NCBI RefSeq assembly: GCF_002811475.1
Contig: NZ_NPDL01000009.1
Location: forward strand, 83,171-147,170
Length of the DNA: 64,000 nt
Source of the DNA: Leptospira hartskeerlii
GTDB lineage: Bacteria; Spirochaetota; Leptospiria; Leptospirales; Leptospiraceae
Direction: 5' to 3'
Shown: positions 16,301 to 24,270 of the stretch, piece after piece
Layout: the number at the start of each line of letters is the position of its first letter
How positions within the stretch are numbered: position 1 is the stretch's first letter
The notes under the pieces: model-generated
What the model was told of the DNA's origin: nothing
The model's input: the letters and a program-made list of their open reading frames with translations, nothing else
The model's database searches: none
Translations under genes and position numbers: made by a program

Positions 16301-17539
16301 CACATCGGTTGGTATCCTCGCTTTCAGCTCAAAAGCGGAAGAACGGCCGAGCGCAGCTGACTGAGAAGTTCTCCCTTTTTGGTCTGGAAGCAAGGATACC
16401 CCATCCTCCCACACCTGAGTTGGCACGACTTCAATCCCATTACGTTCCCGGTTTGTTTCGATTAGCCGGTCCATCCCGAAAGCCTTCAAATTTTTAAAGA
16501 AACAATACTCGTCCAGGTAGAGCTGGGAATACTTCGGCTGGATGTATCCGTATTGGGAGAACGCCTGCTTGATTGCTCGGTGGTTTCCTTCTGCGTATTG
16601 GGCGTGGATCCCGTCCTTGCTCCACCGATTCCTTGCCCATCTGTAACGACTATCCTTCGAACGGGCCGAATGGTTTACCATTCTGTGATTCCGGTATGCT
16701 GTTCCGAGCCAGGTATATGCGCTGTCGGTAAATACGGGTGCCGTGATGGGGATGTTTCGTAAGAATAACGGCCCCAGCGTATCCATCTTCTGGTCCGGAA
16801 CCGAATCGAGTATGAGTGCTCCCTTACTGGTCACGATCGTGTGAACCATCGTACCGATCTGTCGGCCTCCCAGTTTGTCGTTCATATAGATGGAAGCGGT
16901 AGAACCACCGTGTTTGTGCCGTTTACGGCCCTTATTCGCTCTTTGGGATGCGGAGAATAATACCAGCGTATCGGCGTTGACGATCGGCTTGTCTTGAATA
17001 GCCCGTTTCATCGCCTCTTTTTTGTCCGGAACGTTCCGCGCTATTCTGCGCTTCTTTCCCAGCGGATCCGTTGTGAGACGGTTTGTTTCCGGAATCGATT
17101 CTGGAAGCTGGAACTCCCGGAATTCGGATTCCAGATTCCGGAAGATTAGGTCCCGGAAGTTCTCCTTCTGGTCTGCTGCGAATAACTGGATCCTACGTTT
17201 GAGAAGTAATGCTGCCTTGTATGAGATCCCAAGTTTCCTTTGGATTTCCGCTGACGTTAATACCTTCGGGCTCCGAAGGTAGGCTTCTTCCAATACGTAA
17301 CTAAAGGTCCATAACGGTAGTTTGAATTGGTGCAGTGGTGTATATGAGAGTCGCGAAGCTTGGCGGTGGCAACTTTCGCAACGGATTAGATAGCTTCTCA
17401 GCCCTACTCGCTTTCTGAGTTGAATCTTGCATTCAGGACAGAACTTTGGATAAAAGGTATCTAAGAAATACTCCGTACGCTCCTGGTAGTATTTTATATT
17501 GATTGGAAAGGAATTATAGGATGATACAAGCCCACGCAA
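16256..17539 (-). CDS. IS1595-like transposase
   Basis: The N-terminal part has a zinc ribbon (FCPECKIQLRKRVG, RCESCHRQASRLSYTPLHQF) followed by a helix-turn-helix-like stretch (SAEIQRKLGISYKAALLLKRRI). The catalytic part follows the ISXO2/IS1595 pattern: NADTLVLF, then VFTDSAYTWLG, then AEGNHRAIKQAFSQYGY and LYLDEYCFFKNL. The long open frame continues to 18013, but that part is antisense to the glycosyltransferase gene, so the true start is probably TTG 17539. Base composition is visibly more GC-rich than the flanks. No terminal inverted repeats or target duplication could be identified. Activity unknown. Confidence 0.75.
   Translation of the reverse strand: MRGLVSSYNSFPINIKYYQERTEYFLDTFYPKFCPECKIQLRKRVGLRSYLIRCESCHRQASRLSYTPLHQFKLPLWTFSYVLEEAYLRSPKVLTSAEIQRKLGISYKAALLLKRRIQLFAADQKENFRDLIFRNLESEFREFQLPESIPETNRLTTDPLGKKRRIARNVPDKKEAMKRAIQDKPIVNADTLVLFSASQRANKGRKRHKHGGSTASIYMNDKLGGRQIGTMVHTIVTSKGALILDSVPDQKMDTLGPLFLRNIPITAPVFTDSAYTWLGTAYRNHRMVNHSARSKDSRYRWARNRWSKDGIHAQYAEGNHRAIKQAFSQYGYIQPKYSQLYLDEYCFFKNLKAFGMDRLIETNRERNGIEVVPTQVWEDGVSLLPDQKGRTSQSAALGRSSAFELKARIPTDVLIVNLRFLAKHFVH
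16311..16400. repeat. 17-bp inverted repeat forming a long imperfect hairpin
   Basis: GGTATCCTCGCTTTCAG at 16311-16327 and CTGGAAGCAAGGATACC at 16384-16400 pair over 15 of 17 positions, with 56 bases between that contain a further short pairing (AGAAC/GTTCT). It starts 10 bases after the SpoU gene stop and lies within the 3' part of the transposase frame. It may be the end of the mobile element or a terminator-like structure; it has no matching copy near 17540-17600. Confidence 0.55.
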
Positions 17540-17582
17540 TGCATTTGTGCGCTTTGGTCCTACTATATCGCCAAAATCGTTA

Positions 17583-18698
17583 ATGAAAAAGATCCATATT
17601 TCCGCATTCGTTAGCGGCCACGGCTTCGGGCATATTAGCCGCAGCTTAGAAGCCATCCTGCAAATTTTAATTAAAAATCCTGAATGGACAGCAACGATCC
17701 ATTCCCCCAGGGGAGAAGAATTTGCATCCTCTTTAGATGTTTCCGGCATTTGGGGAATGGCCAGATCTAGGATCCAATTCAAAAAAACAAAATTGGATGT
17801 CGGGATTGTACAAAAAGATTCTCTCGGAATAGACTTGGATGCAACTGAATCCGAAATTTTAGAATTTAAAAAGAATAAAGACTCCCTATTACAATCGGAA
17901 ACTGAGTATATCAAAAAAGAAAGACCGGATCTTATTTGGTCTGATTCTTCTTCCTTTCCTTTTTTGATCTCTTCCGATTTAAAAATACCTTCTCTATTCT
18001 TGGGTAATTTCACATGGGATTATATCTACTCATATTATGAATCTGAAATATTCCAAAAATATTCCGAAGAATTAAAGCAAGAATATGCGCTCTGCGATCT
18101 TGGACTTGTTCTTCCGCTTTCTTGCCCGGTCACTTCGATCCGTTCTACCAAAAAAATCGGACTATTGGGACGTAAACCGAACCTTACTAAAGAAGAAGCT
18201 AGAAGATATTATGGCTTCGAAGATGGTATCGACTACTATTTATTCTCTTTCGGAGCCTACGGAATCGACTCTTCTCATTTTGATTGGAAAAAATGGGATC
18301 CATCCAAAAGGAGAATTGTGATCGGCGGGATAGAATGGAAGATTGAAGCAAAAAACAATTTAGGGATAGTTACCATTCCAAACTGCCATTATCCCGATCT
18401 ACTTAGGGCGAGTGACTTTGTATTGACCAAACCCGGTTATGGGATCTTAAGTGAGTCTTACTTTGCAGGGACTCCTATACTTTATACGGATAGAGGTAAC
18501 TTCCCGGAATATAAATATTTGGTAGAAACGCTACAATCTCAGTATAAATCGTCGTATATATCGCATAATGACCTATTTTCTTTCCATTGGGAAGAAGCCT
18601 CCAAATCCGCAATATCATCTAACGTTTCTTCCGATCCAAGATTTCAAAAGGATACAATCCAAGAGATCCAAGATTCAATCTTAGAAATTATCAAATAA
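17583..18698 (+). CDS. glycosyltransferase, MurG/GT28-like
   Basis: 371 residues from ATG 17583. The N-terminus HISAFVSGHGFGHISRSLEA matches the GHG-x-GH-x-SR loop of GT-B enzymes and of the related domain in arabinokinase-like proteins. The C-terminal half has the donor-binding block IPNCHYPDLLRASDFVLTKPGYGILSESYFAGTPILY (residues about 270-310), typical of MurG-like folds. No signal peptide or membrane segment is visible. Sugar and acceptor are unknown. It follows the transposase insertion; the coding sequence itself appears intact. Confidence 0.82.
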   Translation: MKKIHISAFVSGHGFGHISRSLEAILQILIKNPEWTATIHSPRGEEFASSLDVSGIWGMARSRIQFKKTKLDVGIVQKDSLGIDLDATESEILEFKKNKDSLLQSETEYIKKERPDLIWSDSSSFPFLISSDLKIPSLFLGNFTWDYIYSYYESEIFQKYSEELKQEYALCDLGLVLPLSCPVTSIRSTKKIGLLGRKPNLTKEEARRYYGFEDGIDYYLFSFGAYGIDSSHFDWKKWDPSKRRIVIGGIEWKIEAKNNLGIVTIPNCHYPDLLRASDFVLTKPGYGILSESYFAGTPILYTDRGNFPEYKYLVETLQSQYKSSYISHNDLFSFHWEEASKSAISSNVSSDPRFQKDTIQEIQDSILEIIK

Positions 18699-18831
18699 GT
18701 TACATCATTCGACTAACAAGCGTTTGGTAAAATAGAATGTAGTCTAACTTCTACTTTAATCTTTTTTACTTTTCTTCCTTTCAAAAATCGAGTATTTTAA
18801 TCGGCGACTTCGATTGCTTAGGGAGGGCATC

Positions 18832-19950
18832 ATGTGGAAAGAAAAAGTCCGCGGTAAGGTAGAAGAATTATTTGCAAAGGCAGGAGTCAGCTTCGGAGGA
18901 AATGCAGATTGGGACATCCAAGTAAAGGATGATAGACTTTTCGAAAAAATATTCAGCAATGGCTCTCTTGGTCTTGGGGAAGCTTATATGAATGGATGGT
19001 TCGAATGCGGAAGATTTGACGAAACAGTCAGAAGATTATTGGATAAAGGAATTGAAAAAGCCACCAAAACTTGGGGAAATCTATTTCTATATATAGAATC
19101 CGTAATATTAAACCGCCAATCTAAAAGAAGAGCGTTCGTAATCGGAGAAAGACATTACGATCTTGGGAACGATCTATTCGAACTAATGTTAGACAAGGAA
19201 ATGGTCTATTCTTGTGCATATTGGAAGAATGCAAATTCTTTAGATGAAGCTCAGGAAAACAAAATGGACCTGATTTGCAAAAAGTTGGACCTCCAACCGG
19301 GAATGAAGGTCTTGGATATAGGATGCGGTTGGGGAGGCTTAGCCAGACATGCAGCCAAAGAATACGGTGCAGAAGTATTCGGGATCAGCGTTTCCAAAGA
19401 ACAACTAGCGCTCGCGGAAGAAAGATCCAAAAATTTAAAAGTAAAATACGAATTGATGGACTATCGAGATGTAAAGGGCAATTTCGATTCTATTCTTTCC
19501 GTTGGCCAAATGGAACATGTGGGTTATAAAAACTACAGAACCTATATGGAAATAGTATATAAATCTCTCAAAGAGAAGGGATTATTCTTACTTCATACAA
19601 TAGGCTCTAACGATTCTAATAAGGTTACGGATAGATGGATCGAAAAGTATATCTTTCCAAATTCTCATCTTCCTTCTGCGGCTCAGATCACAAAGGCGAG
19701 CGAGAATCTATTCGTATTGGAAGATCTTCATAACTTCGGTCCTGACTATGATAAAACACTCATGGCTTGGTATAATAATTTCGAGGAAGGATGGGATCAG
19801 ATCCAGAAAAAATACGGAGAAAGATTCAGACGTATGTGGGAATTTTATCTTTTAAGCTGTGCGGGAGCGTTTCGTTCCAGAAAGATCCAGCTTTGGCAGT
19901 TTGTATTTTCGAAAGGAGATAGAGAGGAGATCTATCAGGCAGTGAGATAA
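18832..19950 (+). CDS. cfa: cyclopropane-fatty-acyl-phospholipid synthase
   Basis: Transfers the methylene group of SAM to double bonds of membrane phospholipid acyl chains. 372 residues from ATG 18832, chosen because AGGGAGG lies eight bases upstream; an in-frame TTG at 18814 has no such site. Motif I is VLDIGCGWGGLARHAAKEYG (160-179). Family blocks follow: SVGQMEHVGYKNY and IEKYIFPNSHLPSAAQI. The N-terminal lipid-binding part (SLGLGEAYMNGWFE) is present. Convergent with opgH, four bases apart. Confidence 0.93.
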   Translation: MWKEKVRGKVEELFAKAGVSFGGNADWDIQVKDDRLFEKIFSNGSLGLGEAYMNGWFECGRFDETVRRLLDKGIEKATKTWGNLFLYIESVILNRQSKRRAFVIGERHYDLGNDLFELMLDKEMVYSCAYWKNANSLDEAQENKMDLICKKLDLQPGMKVLDIGCGWGGLARHAAKEYGAEVFGISVSKEQLALAEERSKNLKVKYELMDYRDVKGNFDSILSVGQMEHVGYKNYRTYMEIVYKSLKEKGLFLLHTIGSNDSNKVTDRWIEKYIFPNSHLPSAAQITKASENLFVLEDLHNFGPDYDKTLMAWYNNFEEGWDQIQKKYGERFRRMWEFYLLSCAGAFRSRKIQLWQFVFSKGDREEIYQAVR

Positions 19951-19953
19951 GCG

Positions 19954-22128
19954 CTACTTAAACCAGGAGACGATCTGTTCTTTTCGGATCCTGGTTTGGT
20001 ATTCTAAAAATCTTTCCTTCCACCAAGGGTGAATTTTAGAAAGATCCGTTTCCCAAAACCAGAAATGAAGATCGTTCAAAGTCCGTTTGTCCCAAAGTAG
20101 ACGATTCATCTCCTTGGAATTCAAAGAGTCAGGACCGGATTCTTTCCAATTAGAAACAAGAACATCCATATATCTTTTACGTGCATCTGATTCTTTTTTT
20201 CTGCTCCTCAAACGAGACGTATGAAAACGAAATAGAAGAGGATCTACAACAGAAAGAAAAATCCCTCTGCCGGATTCCATTCCTTGTAAGAACTCAGAAT
20301 ATTCTTTTTCCAAATTTTCAGTATCCGACAAAAGAGTATTCGTCTTGGTTTCTTCCGGGGTTAAAAGGAATCCTCTCTTTTTCCAAAGTTCTCCTTGTTT
20401 AGAAGAAGAAGTCCATACTCCCCAAAAATAAGAAAGAAGCCAACCGCCTGTTATCGGTAATAACCAGTAAAAAAGTACAGGATAATATACGAATAGCCAG
20501 ATAGAAATTCCTGTACCATAAAATGCTTGAGGAAGTAAGGCGCGAGCAGCTGCCATTCTATCAATCCCCTGAGAAGAGTCCCTATTTTGAGGTCCCCACT
20601 CTATCTTTCTATTCCAGAAAGTCATCCAAAGGAATCTGGTGTATTGGACCATATAAGCAGGGGCCAAGATCACCGATTGGATAAACTCTACCAAAAAGGA
20701 AATAATAAAGGAGAAAAATCCGATCCCACTTTCCTTTCTACGAAAGAATAAACCGTCCAAAAAGGAAAGTATCCGAGGCATGAACAATATTAGAATAGTA
20801 TAAATCTGTAATCCATAAAACACAGGAAGATACATACTTTCCTGAAATTGGGCCCATTCTTCCGGAATAGAGGCCAAACGGTAATAATCAGTATCCGCCA
20901 TGACCGTAAAACTAGTCGCAACAAGTAATAACGCCCAAAGAAGAGAACTCGCGTAAGACAAAATCCCTAACAAAATATGGATCCTACTGGAAATCCTTAG
21001 TCCACCTACGAATAAAAACCAGAAATGTTGCAAGTTTCCCTGACACCAGCGATTATCTCTTTTCAGACTCTCCAGAAGATTAGGAGGACATTCCTCATAA
21101 GAACCTTCCAGATCGTAAGCAAACCAAACAGTATATCCAGCTTTTCTAATTAATGCAGCTTCTACAGTATCATGAGAGAGGATCTTTCCTCCTATGGCTC
21201 CTTCTCCTGGCAAACCAGGAAGTCCACAATGTTCCATAAAAGGTTTTAATCTTACGATTGCATTGTGACCCCAGAAAGGACCGGAAAACACCTGCCAATA
21301 ATAAGAGCCTGCACCAAATATAGGATTGCCCAGCCAGGTCCCGAATTGCGCCAATCTTTGGAATAAACTTTTACCTCGGATGATCTTAGGAACGGTTTGT
21401 ATAATACCTGCGTTAGGCACCGCTTCCATGAGACGGATCAAGTTCAGCATACAATCGCCGGTTACTAAACTGTCTGCGTCCAATACGATCATGTATCTAT
21501 AACGTCTTCCCCATCTTCTACAAAAGTCCGCGATATTCCCCGACTTTTTGTTTAGGTTAATCCTTCTCTTTCTGTAATATACCCTCCCCTTTGTTTCAGG
21601 TTTCCTGGAAAGTTTGGAAAATGCTTTCTCCTCTTGGAGCCAAATATCCGGATCTGTGGTATCGGATAATAAGAAGAAGTCTAGGTTTTCCCTCAGGCCA
21701 ATCGAAGCAGCGGACTTCATCATGGATTCTAAACCTGCAGTGACACGAGCCACATCTTCGCAATGGATCGGAATGACTACAGCGGTTGGTGGGAGTTCCA
21801 TCGGGCTTGCAGTTTGTCTTGCAATCAATCCTGAGATACGTGTAGGATCTCCTCCCCTAATTCTTTGGATCGTTCCGAAAATCGCAGTAGTGGCCCCGAA
21901 CGCCAATAGAGGAAATAAAAAGCAGAAGAGCAACAAGGTCGCCCATTCCAATGGAGAGATACCGTTTATTAGAAGAAAACGATATTCTAAATAAATACCG
22001 AATAAGGATAGAAGTCCTAAAACTCCAACGAATCCCAATCTTCTATACGTAAATTTCCTAGAATCGAATGCTTCTTTTAGAATACCTTCCGGCTCCGGTA
22101 TACTTGTCGGAAAAGTTTCTACATTCAT
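19954..22128 (-). CDS. opgH: glucans biosynthesis glucosyltransferase H
   Basis: Inner-membrane family 2 glycosyltransferase that builds the beta-glucan backbone of osmoregulated periplasmic glucans from UDP-glucose. 724 residues: two N-terminal helices (about 30-85), a cytosolic GT2 domain (115-340) with LLSDTTDPD, VLDADS and RDNRWCQGNLQHFW (the QxxRW-type site), then several C-terminal helices. Its start overlaps the preceding small gene by four bases, so it is the last gene of the opgG-small protein-opgH operon. Somewhat shorter at the ends than enterobacterial OpgH, otherwise complete. Confidence 0.95.
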   Translation of the reverse strand: MNVETFPTSIPEPEGILKEAFDSRKFTYRRLGFVGVLGLLSLFGIYLEYRFLLINGISPLEWATLLLFCFLFPLLAFGATTAIFGTIQRIRGGDPTRISGLIARQTASPMELPPTAVVIPIHCEDVARVTAGLESMMKSAASIGLRENLDFFLLSDTTDPDIWLQEEKAFSKLSRKPETKGRVYYRKRRINLNKKSGNIADFCRRWGRRYRYMIVLDADSLVTGDCMLNLIRLMEAVPNAGIIQTVPKIIRGKSLFQRLAQFGTWLGNPIFGAGSYYWQVFSGPFWGHNAIVRLKPFMEHCGLPGLPGEGAIGGKILSHDTVEAALIRKAGYTVWFAYDLEGSYEECPPNLLESLKRDNRWCQGNLQHFWFLFVGGLRISSRIHILLGILSYASSLLWALLLVATSFTVMADTDYYRLASIPEEWAQFQESMYLPVFYGLQIYTILILFMPRILSFLDGLFFRRKESGIGFFSFIISFLVEFIQSVILAPAYMVQYTRFLWMTFWNRKIEWGPQNRDSSQGIDRMAAARALLPQAFYGTGISIWLFVYYPVLFYWLLPITGGWLLSYFWGVWTSSSKQGELWKKRGFLLTPEETKTNTLLSDTENLEKEYSEFLQGMESGRGIFLSVVDPLLFRFHTSRLRSRKKESDARKRYMDVLVSNWKESGPDSLNSKEMNRLLWDKRTLNDLHFWFWETDLSKIHPWWKERFLEYQTRIRKEQIVSWFK

Positions 22129-22535
22129 GAAAAATACCAGAAAGCCAAAGAAATGTAAATTGCTGCCCAGAACAATGCAGTTAGGACCAATGCAACGGGT
22201 TCCGGTTTTTCTGCAGAAGGAGAAGCAAGATCTGCGAGCGGTCCAAAATCGATCGGTCTAGGAACCATGGAACCGGGCTCTAAGGGAGGAAGACTACTCT
22301 CCCAGTCCCGATGCAATTTTACGGAGGTTTCTTCTTTAAAAATTTCGAATATATTTTTATCCGAAGATTTGGACTTTTCGAAAACTTTGGAAAGAATATG
22401 ATAGATCTCTAAACTATCTTCTATCCCCATTCCTCTTAAGTAAAGTTCCAGACGCTCCCATTCTTTTGAAAGATGAAGATTTCCTAAAAGACTTGGGCTT
22501 TTCAAGTCTTCTTGATTTTTCCTAGTTCGGCTCAA
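22125..22535 (-). CDS. small single-helix membrane protein within opg operon
   Basis: 136 residues. The first 100 are hydrophilic (KEWERLELYLRGMGIEDSLEIY), and residues about 112-134 form one C-terminal hydrophobic helix (VALVLTALFWAAIYISLAFWYF), so it is probably tail-anchored with its N-terminus in the cytoplasm. The gene overlaps opgG by 14 bases and opgH by four, so its product is made together with both. I recognise no family. In the enterobacterial operon opgG and opgH are adjacent without such a gene. A role in glucan synthesis or its regulation is inferred only from this position. Confidence 0.78.
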   Translation of the reverse strand: MSRTRKNQEDLKSPSLLGNLHLSKEWERLELYLRGMGIEDSLEIYHILSKVFEKSKSSDKNIFEIFKEETSVKLHRDWESSLPPLEPGSMVPRPIDFGPLADLASPSAEKPEPVALVLTALFWAAIYISLAFWYFS

Positions 22536-24126
22536 GTACGAAATTCCAGGTTTCAGAAATGATTTCTTGGTTTCTGCTCAATGCTGCTTTTAGGTCGGAA
22601 GCCTTAAATTTATTTTTAGGATACACTCCGAAGGTTAATCTCCATACTCCGGTCTCTTCTATCTTTTGAACGGAATATTCGGATAATTCCGCATTTTCTC
22701 CCGTATCAATTCTTGCCTGAATATATGCGAATGGATCCAAGGAACTTAAATTAGAACTTTTGAAATCCACATAGAACATTTTCAGATCAGGATCTCCTTG
22801 TGCGTCTCCGATCCGAGTAGCGACCACTCTTGCCATGGAGTCAGGAAGAGGATCAGTATCCGGCCAACGAACTGTATAAGAAAAATCGAATGGAGTCCCA
22901 GGCTGTGGAAGAGGATCAGGCATCCAGTAAGCTCCCATATTATCGTCCGAATCTTGGATTGTCGGATTTTCCAAAAGATGAACAGATCCTTTTCCAAAAG
23001 GAATTTCAGGCTCCACCCATGCGCTTGGCCTGAGTTGATATTTCATTTCGCTATGTTGGTAATTTTGGAATTCTCTATCTCTTTGGATAAGACCGAATCC
23101 TCTCGGATTTTCATCAGAGAAAGAATACGTTGTGCTACGCTTCGGATTATCGAGCGGCCTCCAGATCCATTCTCCTTTTCCGGAATGGATCAATAATCCA
23201 TCCGAATCATGGGATTCAGGATAAGCCTGTCCCTTTGGAATTCCCCTTGTCTCGCTATACCAATACATACTGGTCAAAGGAGCGATCCCGAGACGGTCTA
23301 CCTTGGTTCTAAGAATTACCTCAGCATTTACTTTTACAGCGGAAACTTTTCCAGGAGTAATCTGGAACTCATACGCGCCTGCTGCAGTTCTTCCATCCAG
23401 AAGAGCGTAAACTGTGATCGTAGAGTCGGTCTTGTCCGGCTTAACTACGTAAAATTCCCGAAAGGAAGGAAAGTCTTCCGGATAAGGCAGACCTGTGTTT
23501 ACTGCGATCCCTCTGGCAGAAAGACCATACCATTGTTTTTTAGAAATGATCCTATAATAACTTGCGCCTTGGAAAACCGCAAACTCGTCAGTATGCTCTT
23601 GCGTATTGATCGGAAAATGGATCTTAAATCCAGAATAACCTAAGTTAGGCGGAAGCTCTCCCACTCCTTTTAGTTTAGATAGATCAAAGGAAGAAGGATC
23701 GTAAGGAATCTCTCTTGCAAAGTCGCCTCTTACTTCGAACACTCTTACATTCGTATTATATAAATGTCCCGGATGTAAGAACTGTAGCTGGAAAGGATTT
23801 CCTTCCTTCTTCCAAACCGATTTTTCAGGACGAAAAAAAATATTCTTGTACTGGTTCCAAGGTAAACCTTTCAAAAAGTCCGTAGTGGAATGTTTCGGTG
23901 GAATGTAACGTTGTTTAGATAATGCTCTAGCTCTTCCCTTAAGATCCGAAAATGAGAACTTGAATGTAGGATGAGTGTTGTGGTCGGAAATTTCTCCCTC
24001 CATCACACTTAGTAATGGAGAAGAAGAGAAATCAGGTTCTTCTCTGTCCCGCCTTTGCTGCCTATCTGCGACGGCAAAGAGCAAGGCTGTTGCGACAAAC
24101 GCCAGAATTATATGCAAACGTAACAA
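22522..24126 (-). CDS. opgG: periplasmic glucans biosynthesis protein G
   Basis: OpgG acts in the periplasm on the linear glucan made by OpgH. 534 residues with an N-terminal hydrophobic export signal (LHIILAFVATALLFAVA), then FKFSFSDLKGRARALSKQRY, FLHPGHLYNTNVRVFEV, the characteristic GASYYRIISKKQWYGLSARG, PLTSMYWYSE and ESHDSDGLLIHSGKGEWIWR. These blocks and the length match OpgG/OpgD. First gene of the operon; 144 bases separate it from gltB upstream. Confidence 0.95.
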   Translation of the reverse strand: MLRLHIILAFVATALLFAVADRQQRRDREEPDFSSSPLLSVMEGEISDHNTHPTFKFSFSDLKGRARALSKQRYIPPKHSTTDFLKGLPWNQYKNIFFRPEKSVWKKEGNPFQLQFLHPGHLYNTNVRVFEVRGDFAREIPYDPSSFDLSKLKGVGELPPNLGYSGFKIHFPINTQEHTDEFAVFQGASYYRIISKKQWYGLSARGIAVNTGLPYPEDFPSFREFYVVKPDKTDSTITVYALLDGRTAAGAYEFQITPGKVSAVKVNAEVILRTKVDRLGIAPLTSMYWYSETRGIPKGQAYPESHDSDGLLIHSGKGEWIWRPLDNPKRSTTYSFSDENPRGFGLIQRDREFQNYQHSEMKYQLRPSAWVEPEIPFGKGSVHLLENPTIQDSDDNMGAYWMPDPLPQPGTPFDFSYTVRWPDTDPLPDSMARVVATRIGDAQGDPDLKMFYVDFKSSNLSSLDPFAYIQARIDTGENAELSEYSVQKIEETGVWRLTFGVYPKNKFKASDLKAALSRNQEIISETWNFVLEPN

Positions 24127-24186
24127 TTCGTATCTTTCCTTTCAGCAAGACGAATGCTTAAACCAGTCTATCATCCGTACACAGAG

Positions 24187-24240
24187 AGGGCAAGGTCTTT
24201 TAAGTCCGAATTCACATCGAACTCACCGCAACCTTGCCCT
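24187..24240. terminator. 10-bp perfect stem between gltB and opgG
   Basis: AGGGCAAGGT and ACCTTGCCCT are perfect 10-bp complements with a 34-base loop, in the 144-base space downstream of gltB and upstream of opgG. No T-run follows the stem on the minus strand, so it could be a Rho-assisted terminator, a processing hairpin or an operator for opgG rather than a simple intrinsic terminator. Confidence 0.45.
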
Positions 24241-24270
24241 TCAGCCTGAGAAATTAATCCGAGAGTTACT

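Noticed and set aside
16311..16400. Integron attC site
   Set aside because: The hairpin lacks the paired core sites with a GTT-type recombination point, and there is no integrase gene nearby.
16309..16497. Plus-strand 62-residue frame at the transposase 3' end
   Set aside because: Antisense to the transposase, its content follows from the inverted repeat, and no ribosome-binding site is seen.
17540..18013. N-terminal extension of the transposase frame by 158 residues
   Set aside because: It is antisense to the intact glycosyltransferase gene and has no transposase-like motif; the zinc ribbon begins well inside the frame.
22798..23196. 132-residue plus-strand frame within opgG
   Set aside because: Antisense to a well-supported gene, with unusual composition and no motif; a shadow frame.
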